From: Ciona savignyi
Taxonomy: Eukaryota > Chordata > Ascidiacea > Phlebobranchia > Cionidae
DNA length: 64,000 bases
Reading direction: 5' to 3'
Assembly: GCA_000149265.1 (NCBI GenBank)
Contig: CH002988.1
Location: 3,259 to 67,258, forward strand
The notes beneath the pieces were generated by a model. The model worked only from the letters and a program-made list of their open reading frames with translations. It had not been told where the DNA came from and searched no databases. Positions 12,375 to 30,889 of the stretch are shown piece by piece. Made by a program: the position numbers and the translations under genes. Every line of letters begins with the position of its first letter. Position 1 is the stretch's first letter.

Positions 12375-12828
12375 TGTAACATCTGTAAATCGTTTTGACT
12401 CAAAATTAATGTTTTTTGAAACGTCTATGTTCATTATTGTGACGTCATTTTAGTAATAATTATTATGCTTTATATTCCTGCAACCTCGTGGTTTTCTTTC
12501 CCTTTTTGTACTGATTCCTCTACCGACACATACTGAAACAATTTTACTGAATTTGAATAGACCTATATATACGGAAAAACAGTTGGTAAGCAAATTGATT
12601 ATTAATATTTGTCGTTTATTTATGTGTATTTATGTTAAATTGTATAATAGAAAACCGCTGATCGCTGATCGCTGATCGCTGATCGCTGAACGCTGAACAC
12701 TCATCAGTAAATAAACTACCATCCACCAAGTGAGATCAAGTGTGCGGGCCAGCGCGTTAACACTGTTTTTCATGTAAAGGACTCGGGTGTTAAATTAAGT
12801 ATAGGTCGCACCAAATAGAGGCCTTACA
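12375..12828 (+). repeat. 3' LTR of the BEL/Pao element
   Basis: Same 454 bp as the 5' LTR, with the GCTGATC array at 12657-12698. Preceded by a G-rich polypurine tract and followed by the TGTAG target duplication. Confidence 0.95.
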
Positions 12829-13341
12829 TGTAGTTTAGTTAATTTTTTTCCTTTTGTGCAATTTTTTTAATATTCAACTTTAAAATTTAAACTTTAAAGT
12901 GATCGCGTTTTATTCGCTTGGCATCTATGGCAAATTATATTTTGCTTGACAAATAATATTTGTGTATAATTCGATATCCTCATCAGATTCTTTTCAAATT
13001 AGAATATTACGCTAGGTGGCAAGCGCGAGTAAATTGAATATTCTTTAAATTTCTATAAGAAAGCGTCTCTGCTGTCTGGACAACAACCAACGCTATGTTT
13101 GTTCTCGATTCAGTTTCCCGAACAGCTCAGCGCGTCAATACGCTTAAGGGGGTATGTACACTTGATATTGCACTCGTACTTTTTAAAGTTATTCTTAAAA
13201 TATATTGTACCAAGGATTTTAACTGGTGTGTTTTTGTTAGTGTAGATTTTAGGTGAAGAATCAAATTTTCAAATTGACCTTGCCATAGTTATATTTGAGA
13301 GAATTGACTATAAAATTAATTTGGGATTACTGCAACAGTGT

Positions 13342-13578
13342 TAGTACGGTACCTCTAAATACTACAGGATCGCTTGGACCACTTGGATTGCATGGAGCAC
13401 TTGAATCGCTTACCATACTTCGTTATTACAAAAGACATGATATTAATGCTAGGGTTGGGGTTAAAGTTAGTTCTGGGGTTGAGATTAGTGTTTGGGACAG
13501 GGTTCGAATTACTTTTCATAGCAATATAAGTAATCCAAGCGCTCCAAGAGATCCTGTAGTATTTAGGCACTCGTGTTA
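13342..13578. mobile_element. Inverted-repeat MITE with GGGTTA-rich centre
   Basis: The ends are inverted repeats: CTAAATACTACAGGATC at 13354-13370 matches the reverse complement of the right end near 13551-13567, and the similarity extends inward through CTTGGATT blocks on both sides. The centre (13450-13505) is a degenerate run of AGGGTTGGGGTTA and GGGGTTGAG units. There is no credible coding capacity. The target duplication is not clear. 12834-13340 and 13580-14240 otherwise hold no recognisable gene. Confidence 0.6.
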
Positions 13579-14240
13579 GGACACTATGTCAAATATACAA
13601 ATAAATTGTGGAATCAGATAAGTAGTACCTCTTATTGTACCAAGGCCTTTTTTATTCATGTGGCAAATAAAATATGTGGAAGGATACTCCTGTTTATAAA
13701 CAGGGGTGGGAAACACAGGTGATGTAATACAATAGGAAATCAAGATATTTAAGATGTCCGCAAACTCATACATAAGACTAGCTAGTGGCTGGTTTTAATC
13801 ATATCACCTTTTAAGAAATACCAATTGTCTATATGAGCTAACTGGCAAATGATAAATCAATTACTAGTTTGCTTTACTTGATTTGTGGAATTAATGGGAT
13901 GAACATGTATGGTTTATTGTATGAAACACAGAGTAATATTATGAAAACTTGACTGTGGGCAAATTTGGTATCCTATAAAACAAAACTGGTACCGTTGTTA
14001 AAAAATGATTAAGGTTGTAACAATAACATAGTGTTATCTAATTGTAAAAATTGGACAGCCAATTTTGATTATCCATGCAGTGGCATATCATCTTTTTTTT
14101 TATCTATTAAGATATAAATGACAAAAATATCATTAGCCGGACGATATAAAATTCCATTGTCATAGTTTTAATTTCAATTACCCCACCATTGATTTGGTTT
14201 GCATTGATTTGCTGTGTTTATCTAAGTGATTCTTAGCATC

Positions 14241-22053
<7,813 letters not shown>

Positions 22054-23844
22054 ATGATACTCACTATCGCCGAAAGCGGACGATTTTTAAGACTTCTTTA
22101 TAACTCGTTACTCGAACTGTTTTGTCGTTGTTTTTATGGTTTATTTTAATTATTCTCAGTATGCACCTCGAAACGCACTGTGCTGTCTCTTTCGCATAGC
22201 ATACTTCAAGCATTTTTGCACGTCTGCCCTCAATTTGAAAACAGAAGCAAGTTATCATTTCAGGTTTTAGTTTTAGAGATTTTGTTGTTGGTATTACGTA
22301 AAGTCAAGTGTGTCTTGATTACTTTTTTTAAATTCCCTTTTAAAACTTTATTGTTTTGTCATTATGTTCTAATTTTTGTTGTGTGCTTATTAACCATCAT
22401 GTTCCTATTGAATTCTGATTGAAATTCCGGCCATACGTTTATTATTACAATTGAGAGCATTCTTTTAAAATTACACAAATTGTACAACAACAAATGTTGA
22501 ATACTTTCACAATTTTGTTTCATATGCAAAACACTTTCCTGACAATGAAATGCATAAGAATCGCTCTGTATTAAATTTTACAAAATACATTCCGTCCATC
22601 GAGAATCAATCCGATTGTGAGGGATGGACGAAGGACTTACGTACATTGGTAATATACAAATAACAATAGTTATTTAGTCGATGGCGTGGTAAGAATTAAG
22701 GATTAAAACTTTAAGTGTGGGATTAAAGTATTAGTCCAACTAAACTCACTTAAAAGTTGATTGCTTTTATCGATTACAGTAAAATATCCTGTTAGTTTCT
22801 TACTTTATCGCATGCGTTTCTTATTATAAAGAGAGAATGATAACTTCGTAATGTACAGAAAATGAGTTTTAATTAACCGGAAAACCCTGTAATTTTATTT
22901 TTAATACGTTTTGTAATTATTAAATAGCAAAGAATGCGACAACATTTTAGCTTGATTACAAGTTAAACGATACTTATATATTCTACCAAGAAAAAAAGTT
23001 TGCACATGTTTATTTTCCAAACTGAGTAAATTAGGTTTGGTAGAACCAAAAAGTAGCAACGCCTGTATTATTTTTTTGTTAACGCAAAAATGCATTAGCG
23101 TAAAGTCTTAATGTGTTTTACAAATGCTAGTGGTTAACATGTCGTTTATAATTTTCTAGTTATTTCTGAATTGAAAAACTTGTATTCCCATTTTATCTGT
23201 CGCGAGAGTAATCGGTAGGTGAAGGCAATATTGCGGCTGTAATTTTTAAAATTACAATTTAATAAAGAGCTACGACCAATTCGAAGGGGATAACTAAAAG
23301 GGGGAAGTAGGCAATGAGAGAAACTGCTCACTAAAATGAAGATTATGGCGATGGGTTGATTTCTCAGATTCGCTGTTTCCAGTGAGATCGGTTACTAACG
23401 TTTTTAACAAGTGATGCTATTTTATTCGGTACTGTGTTCTTATTAAACAGTAGATTGTTTTTTCTTTCTTGGAAATACGTATCTAAATTATATCAGAAAA
23501 TAATTTTGGCTCGATATCAATATTTGAGGGTCAAATTATTTTTGCTTTTTACGGTCACTTAAAGACTTGTTTTAAATCTTTTCATTAAGAAAACGCTTTT
23601 ACACCTTAACGATAAAAAAATAGCTAGTTTTCGTACATTTTTACAATGATTACTTAATATAGGAAGTATTTTGTATATACAAAAATTGCACTGTTTAACG
23701 CGAAAATTCATGAAGCACATTTAATTGTAAAAGTTATATATCTTAAAAATGATGTTCTGTCCATATTGGACGACTAAAGTTTTGGTAGATCTTCTTTTAA
23801 TCGGAGAATTGGAAGGTTTAAAAGTAGTCACTATCTAGCAGGTA

Positions 23845-24085
23845 GTGTATTCAAGCAAGGCACTTAACGGGCATTACCAGAACCCAGTGGTTTAATAAGT
23901 TCTGCCAAAATGAAACGAATGTCTCTAAAACAACTTCGGTGGGCTAAAAGTTGACGCAAAGGAATCTGACGATTATCCGTGTGAGAACACCCCCTACGTA
24001 ATCGCGAGGTGATATGACGATAGTCCGAGTGACCAAACCTAATGCTTCGATTAACGAAGGTAAACATAAATATCCTATCCTCTGC
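23845..24085 (+). mobile_element. Diverged SINE copy
   Basis: Family blocks remain in order (AAGCAAGGCACTTAACGGGC, CCCAGTGGTTTAAT, AATCTGACGATTATCCGTGT, AAATATCCTATCCTC) but with many substitutions; the tRNA-like head is missing. It sits between CaMKIV and a better preserved copy. The remaining 22054-23844 interval is AT-rich and shows no gene that I can support. Confidence 0.6.
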
Positions 24086-24173
24086 CTACTAGCCGCGTCA
24101 AACGGCAAGAGAAGTTCGAAAATATTTACAGTCATTCATTTATTCAAAATTATAATATAATGTGATGCTATTG

Positions 24174-24479
24174 TCCGCCCGGTTGGTCTAGCGGTTAAGT
24201 GCGGCGCCTTTCAATCGAAAGGTTGCAGGTGCGAAACTGTTCGCTAGCTAAAACATTGTGTCCTTGGGCAAGGCACTTTACGGACATTGCCTGAACCCAG
24301 CGGATTAATGGGTTCTACTAAATTGAAGGAACGTGTCTATCATATACAACACACTGCAGTAGCTCCGGTAACCCGACGATGGGCGCGAGGTGATCTGACG
24401 ATTGCCCGTGTGTTAACCCCCTTGGTTTTCCCATTCACGGGGATAAACATGAATATCCTATCCTCCTATCCTATCCTAA
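24174..24479 (+). mobile_element. SINE, near full length
   Basis: About 306 bp. A tRNA-like head carries an A-box-like TGGTCTAGCGGTTAAGTG and a B-box-like GGTTGCAGGTGCGAAAC. Then come the conserved centre TGTCCTTGGGCAAGGCACTT, the 3' body (CTCCGGTAACCCGACGATGG, GATCTGACGATTGCCCGTG) and a tail of tandem TATCC units. This is the clearest + strand reference copy in the window. Confidence 0.85.
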
Positions 24480-24869
24480 TGTATTAATAAATGTCAAATA
24501 CACACATTGGAATTTACTTTTAGTCTTTCACGAAAAGGGCGTTAACCAAACAGTTCATATAAAAAATATAACAAATTATATACATTCTCTATGTTCTTCT
24601 GTTATAAATGTTTAAATAAACTCGTATTTGTGGTAGTTAAATAAACATAATATAACACATATATACACAATAAGAAATCAGAAATGTGTTTTTCAAATAT
24701 ACAATAATAGTAGAGGGAAAACTGTTTTTGCTGCACACTAATAGTAGTAAAACCATATAAAAAAGTTTTAAGGCAGGCCCGCACAAGTCTTTACAAGGTA
24801 GAATATCACACAAACTTTTTCAGATAATGCAATTCAAGTGTGAATGAAGACTCTGAGTCATCTGCTATA

Positions 24870-27800
24870 CTACCCGCTATTTCTAATCTTCAGCACGACT
24901 TTGAAACTAAATGGTGTGAACGCAAATCCAGTTACCCCGTCATTTAACGGTGGAGGATGTTTGCTTCCTGAATCAGGGAGAATCTCGAACCTTTTGATGA
25001 TGTTGGCGAGGAAAAGATAAATTTCAGTTTGTGCCAACTTTTCTCCGATGCACGATCGAGCTCCGATACCAAACGGGATCACTTTTTTGGAAGCAACGAA
25101 CTTACCATTCTTATCAATATGCCGATAAATATCGAATTTGTAGGGGTCTTCCCACGTTTTAGAGTCGCTGTGGACAGCGTGTAGGTTGGTGAAGATCTGT
25201 AGAAATGAAGATATCATAGTTTTATTTTTTACATTATGTTACATCTGTAAATCCTAATATATTCCCGGGATAAAGTTTTCAGAATTTCTAGTTTAACTAT
25301 TGTAATGTGATTTTGCTTGATAATAGATAGTGCTTATTATTTTCTTTCCTTTTCCACTGATTCTTCTACTGAAATCAGCACGTACTGATTACTGAATTGT
25401 TATCGACCTACGCGAAAGCAATTGAAAACCGAACAACGTACAACCTAAAAAAGACACCACCCATCTAAGCCCATCGCAGCAGACCTCTGGATTAAAATTA
25501 AAAAGTTCAAGCGCGTTTAGACTGTTTATTAATAAGGTGTGCTTATTATGGGTCCCAATTGAAAAATTTTTTTTTTGTCCGTTTTTTTTTCGTTTTTTTT
25601 TCGTCAAAGGTTTGACAGGCATGGCACCCGACATATACCATAAGGAATAATGGAATCGTTATGAAACTTAGCTATTTGTTGGACAAAATGGTCTAGATAT
25701 GCAGAAACCAAAATTTTGGGTGATAAATCAAGGGGAATTCCCCTGGGAAGTTGAAAACCAAAACGGTATTTTTTATGAAAAATTTAGCTTTTTGTGGTAT
25801 AGCGCTTAAACGGCTGCTCCAATTTGAATAAGATTTGGTGAAACGTAAAGTGCATTAGACACTGATTTAACACTTGGAAGAAATAAAAAAATTACCTAGG
25901 AAAATACCCTAAAAATTAGGATTTTGTTCTCAAATCATGATTGTGACAGGCATGGCATGTCGCCCCGACATCTACCAGAAGGAATAACGGAATCGTAATG
26001 AAACTTAGCCATGTGTTAGACAAGATGGTCTAGATATGCAGAAACCAAAATTTGGGTGATAAATCAAGGGGAATTCCCCTGGGAGGTTAAAAACCAAAAC
26101 GGTATTTTTTATTAAAAATTTAGATTTTTGTGGCATAGCGCTTAAACGGCTGCTCCAATTTGAATAAGATTTGGTTAAATGTAAGTGCATTAGGCACTGA
26201 TTTAACACTTTGAAGAAATAAAAAAATTACCTAGGGAAATACCCTAAAAAAAGATTTTGTTCTCAAATGATGATTGTGATAGGCATGGCATGACGCCCCG
26301 ACATCTACCAAAAGGAATAATAAAATAGTAATAAAGCTTTGTCATTTGTTAGACAACATGGTCTAGACTCTAGACTCTAGATACGCAGGAGCAAAATTGT
26401 GGGTGATAAATCTAGGGGAACTCTCCGGAGACGTTAAAATCCAAAACGGTTATTTTTCTAAAAAAATAGCTTTTCGAAACATAGCGTTTAACCGGCTGCT
26501 CTAATTTTGATCAGATTTGGTGGAATGCTGGATCGTTAGCCACCCTGTGTAACTTAAAAAAAAGAAGAAAACATTTACTTAGGGTAACTCCCTTAAAAAC
26601 GAAAAGATGTTCCTGACTTATGATTGTGACAGGCATGCCACATTGCACTGATATCTCCAACAAGGATTCGTCAAATCGGATTAAAACTTTAAGAATTAAT
26701 AGTTAACATGACCCACATATGTAAAAACATAAACTTATTTACCAAGCCCATGGGGAATTCCCCGAAGTCATGAAAACTAAATCGAACTGTTTTAGGAATT
26801 TAGCTTTATTTCAATACAGCACTTAAAAAAAAGCTTTAATTTAAAACATTTGTGATGAAATCTTTGCAAACCTATCACGATTGTTCTTTTTACCTACACA
26901 TGAAGAAGAAGTTTGGTTTGATAACTATGGGACCCATGAGTTTATGCTTGCAGAAACAATAACTACATACACAGTGGATAAAATACAAAATGTGGTTAGG
27001 GACCCTGTAGCATGAATATATGGTATACAACATGTGTTTTACAAATAGTGGTGATTAAACACGTGGTTGACACTTTCTAGTTAATCTTGTCACAGCTAGT
27101 GTTAAGGGCTCGATGTAAGTATAGGTGGCGCCATTTTAGAGACCTTACACATTATTTCAATGTCGTTGCGCTTTTCCACACACTGGGATAAGAATGAGCA
27201 TTTTTCTTATAGAGTCCTTAATACTATTAAATAACTCTTACCACCGTATCTTTCGGAATGTGATATCCACATAGTTCCACGTCTGCCATAGTTTTATGCT
27301 GCAATCCCAGGGGAAGCAGTGTTAAATTTCGATAAATCTCTTGAATAAATGCTTGAAGTTTAGGAAGATTTTCTTTGTGGTCAACACTGGGAAGTTTTTG
27401 ACCTGTGTAAAATGAAAAATAATAAAAAATAGAAATTCCTTATCAACCATAACTTTACCTGTTTCTCGAGATATTTCCTCGTACAGAACGGACTGCAGAT
27501 CAGGGTAGTTTAAGAGCACAGCCAAACACCACATTAGAGTAGTCGTGCTGGTCTCAGTGCCAGCAAGAAACAAATCCGCAACGCATTGCAGCAGTTGGTC
27601 GTGCTAGAAAAAAAATAACTCATGTTAAAATTGATGTAAGAAGGGTTTGTAACACAATCTTAAATTTTTCTTTCCCAGATATGTTTTCTAGTTTGGTTTG
27701 ATGGAATACTTGAACTTATACCGGCCGGCGAAAAGAAAAAAGCGTTAACAAATTAATTGTTTTGAGTACTTCTCCAGGTTTGCGTTACCATTAATAAAAG

Positions 27801-30800
27801 CGTTCTGCATAACGCACTGATGTTCGTGACTGCTAAGGATTTACAGTTATACCTTTATGGGTTGATCAATTTTATTTTTGTATGTCAATCCCTCGACTCA
27901 AACTTTGTCAAACCTTCTGTTATTGAACCATAACAAAGCATTATTATGACGTACATGAAACCAGGAATCTTTAGACGAATTTTTCTTTATCTCAATGAGA
28001 AAAGCATCGATAAAATCTGCTGGTTCGTTCTCATCCAGATTCTTTATATGTTCTTCGATTTCCTTGCGGCAGAAATCTACAAGCAATTACAAAATATGTA
28101 AACATGTTGTCAAGACAACAGTGGGTTTATAACTATAAAAAAAAACTATTTGAATATTGGTCGTGTGGTCAAAGTCTAATTTCTAGTATAATTGTTGACG
28201 TACATACCGGCCGGTTAGTCTGGTGGTTTAGTGCGGCGCCTTTCAGCCGAAATGTTGCAGCTGCGAAACTGGTCGCTAGCTAGTCGGTTGTGTCCTTGGG
28301 CAAGGCATTTAACGGACATTGCCTGAACCCAGCGGATTAATGGGTTCTACCAAATTGAAGGAATGTCTCAATAATAACACACTGCAATATCTCCGGTAAT
28401 CCGACGGTGGGCGCGAGGTGATCTGACGATTGCTCGTTTGTTAAACCCCTTGGTTGTCCCATTCATGAGGATAAACATGAATATCCTATCCTACATATAG
28501 AAGTGCAATTTCAAACTCAACACGACAATACCCAATTGTTCGAAATGTTTTTCAACAAACATTTTGTACGCTTTCTTGAATGGCGGTATATGGCGAAGTC
28601 CAGGAAAATACAACATTGTCAATATATATTGAGAATTCTGCTCGTCTCCGAAACTGGAAATATAAAATTTTGCAAAAATAATGTATTTTACTAACACAAA
28701 AAATCCAACAATAGAAAAAGTTTAGACCTACCTATCGAATATTGATTGTACAATGTGTAAGAAAGCTTTGTCGTTTCGTTCGAAGGTTTTCCCAAAAACC
28801 ATGCTTGCTATGACGTTACACACAGTTGCACCTACCATCATCTACGAAGATTACGGTTAACATTAAAATAGTTTCATTCGGCTGCAAAGAAAAAACATCC
28901 GGTCCAATCCAAATACACGAATTTGCCCTGATTGTTTCTTTTCATAAACTTTACTTCCCAAAAACGCTGTTCACCGAGAATTTAGGCTTTCGAACAGGCG
29001 TGTTGTGTTACGAAAATTACGTTAGTGCATATACAAACAGTGCGAATGTTGTACACAAAAAACACTGTTCGGAATTTATAAAATCCTTGACTGCGGATAT
29101 GCGGTTTTTGCGTAAAATGAGATTTCAAATTTCCCATTTAACCCTGCATTTATTTTATTTACAATGATCGAAAAATTAAGTACTTCTGCAGAGGCCTTTG
29201 TGGGTCGGCAAGATGCAGTCTCATTTTAAACCATGTGTAATGTTTCAACTTAAAAAAAATGTGTTAAATAAAAATAAAATATTTAAACATCTCCGTAACA
29301 ATCCTGTTTTATGCACTTACCCTTATATCGGTAGGTATTCCATTCAAATCTTGCAAAACCTGAACTAAATCTTGAGCAACATCAGATACTCTAATCTCCA
29401 TTTCACGACGTCCGATGCCAAACCTGCATCCCGTAAGGTTTGTCATTTATAATGTCGTGCTGATCGATCTTGTAGACAAAAAAAGAGTCATATCCATTCA
29501 GAAACGAAAAGAACCCAAAATTACCGTTACGTGATTTTTCGCGATAGATTTTGTCATCGGGCTATCGCCATTAACTTTTATTAATATAACATGCTACTCG
29601 TTCATGTTAATCCCTAGGAAACGAATATTAAAAATACCCTATTTACTCTGCTGACGCCGTTACCTATACAGGTGTTACTATCACTGAACCAATTATTTTT
29701 GTATATATAGTTGAAGACAGTCTTTGTTTTTGTTCATCTCAGGTTGGAGGTTTCGAACCAACCATTTTCGGTTATCCTTCTCAAAATAACTATTAAAATA
29801 ATGTGGAGGTTTTAAACTTACTAACCCTATGTGTCTTTCAGCAAGGCAGTTAAAATGTTGCTTAAAGCCAGTAAACTATCAGGTTTAAGATAATCTTAGG
29901 CAATTCAAAGCTATCTACCACATACGCTCGGAGGTAACCTGACAACACTTACCCACGTAAAACCTTTGCCGTGAAGTTTTCTAACATCAAGGAGTTTCTT
30001 ATGCCCATCAGCAAACCCATATCCGTAACCCTGGGAATAATCTTCTATCAGTTTTAAAGTTGGTCTTCCTTGGAAAATCAAACGGTGCTTCACCAACGCC
30101 TGTAAATCGAATAGAACTTGTTAGATCACAACCGCACTGTGTTTAGATTTTCTTTATTAAATATTTTTTTCTAATAACACAAGTCTATTTTTATTTAATA
30201 TAAGAAGTGTATTGTAGGTATTATGCTATTACATAGGTCTCCCTGTCCCATTAAACGTACGGTAAACCACATAACAGAAAAAATAGTTTGCAGCACCCTA
30301 AAAACCCACAGTAAGTTTACTAAGATATTTCAAAATTGGTAATGCTATAGGTAGAATTCGACATACACGATAATTGACCTGATATGGTATCGATGCGCAA
30401 CTTATTTAAACGACTGTTATAGTTTTGTTTGTATTGGACATACATGAAATACTTAAAATACGATTATAATACGCTTTAATACTTCTCTAGCCCAGCAAAA
30501 CTTACCTCATGTATTGATTCGAAATCGTTTAAGACCACTGATTCATTTGGACCGAACCTAACCGACATAACAGGACCATATTTCTTCAGCGACCATTCTT
30601 TTATTACCTTTCCCGGAAATCTGCCTAGGAACGGTAAAGCTCCCAATATAGGAATACCTCTTACCCCAGGTGGGTATCGTAGATGGGGTAACTTCCACCA
30701 ATAATGATACACGATCATGATAAGTGTTATCAATCCGATTAAACCGGACACAATTGTATTCGAACTAACCCATTCCAAAAACATACTTGTATAATAACAG

Positions 30801-30889
30801 TGCTGTAACTGTAAAAGTTTAATGAATGCTGAACTGTTTATGTAGTTAAACACAATAGGCCACGGGTAACTAAAATCTGGCATCGTCAT
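24870..30889 (-). CDS. Cytochrome P450, CYP2-type (clan 2)
   Basis: Nine exons join in frame: 30889-30506, 30099-29957, 29423-29321, 28841-28732, 28653-28532, 28076-27955, 27603-27459, 27402-27242 and 25196-24870. From the first ATG this gives 538 aa. Starting at the Met at 30784 gives about 503 aa, the usual length, placing the membrane anchor (SGLIGLITLIMIVYHYW) near the N-terminus. Seen: proline hinge PPGVRGIPILG, I-helix LFLAGTETSTTT, ExxR in QEIYRN, and heme loop PFGIGARSCIGEKLA with the ligand Cys. The usual PERF block is altered (PYKFDIYRHI). Expected to be an ER monooxygenase; substrate unknown. Frame continuity from exon 2 to exon 3 requires a GTGGGT donor rather than GTAAGT 4 nt further on. 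Introns contain a solo LTR and a SINE. Confidence 0.92.
25237..27149 (+). mobile_element. 1.9-kb solo LTR of a BEL-related family
   Basis: Starts TGTTACATCTGTAAATC and ends GAGACCTTACA, both ends similar to the 454-bp BEL/Pao LTR of this window, and is flanked by a perfect 5-bp duplication CATTA (25232-25236 and 27150-27154). The 5' part shares the ACTGATTC-TCTACTGA type sequence and the 3' part shares AAGTATAGGT-GCGCCA type sequence with that LTR. There is no internal coding region, so it is a solo LTR or an LTR-only element. It lies in the last intron of the P450 gene, antisense to the gene. Confidence 0.8.
25614..26960 (+). repeat. About 335-bp tandem repeats inside the solo LTR
   Basis: Four decaying tandem units. 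Unit starts (GACAGGCATGGC or variants) lie at 25614, 25945, 26278 and 26628, and the internal marker GGTCTAGA-type sequence recurs about 333-337 bp apart. Units 1, 2 and 4 hold the perfect 12-bp palindrome GGGGAATTCCCC (25732, 26068, 26752). Unit 3 has a decayed version. Confidence 0.85.
28207..28493 (+). mobile_element. SINE, near full length, in P450 intron
   Basis: Complete head (CCGGCCGGTTAGTCTGGTGG, TGCAGCTGCGAAACTGG), centre TGTCCTTGGGCAAGGCATTT, 3' body and TATCC tail. Inserted antisense in the intron between exons 5 and 6 of the P450 gene. Confidence 0.85.

Larger units (their letters stand above)
5782..12828 (+). mobile_element. BEL/Pao LTR retrotransposon, full length
   Basis: A 7,047-bp element bounded by two 454-bp LTRs and flanked by a perfect 5-bp target duplication TGTAG (5777-5781 and 12829-12833), the size typical of BEL/Pao. 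The LTRs start TGTAACATC and end GGCCTTACA. The internal region encodes, in order, a coiled-coil gag, a DUF1759-type region, zinc knuckles, aspartic protease, reverse transcriptase, RNase H, integrase and a DUF5641-like tail; this order defines Pao/BEL. A G-run (GTGGGGGGG) just before the 3' LTR is the likely polypurine tract. No env-like ORF is seen. Because the LTRs look identical the insertion is recent, yet the coding region carries several frame breaks. Confidence 0.95.

Noticed and set aside
24190-24245. tRNA-gene-like A and B boxes
   Set aside because: The same sequence heads many repeats with a common body and TATCC tail; it is a SINE promoter, not a functional tRNA gene.
25614-26960. 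CRISPR-like regular repeats
   Set aside because: Units are about 335 bp contiguous tandem repeats in a eukaryotic LTR, without unique spacers.
28826-29167. 113-aa + strand ORF
   Set aside because: Lies across a P450 intron and antisense to an exon; no protein family features.
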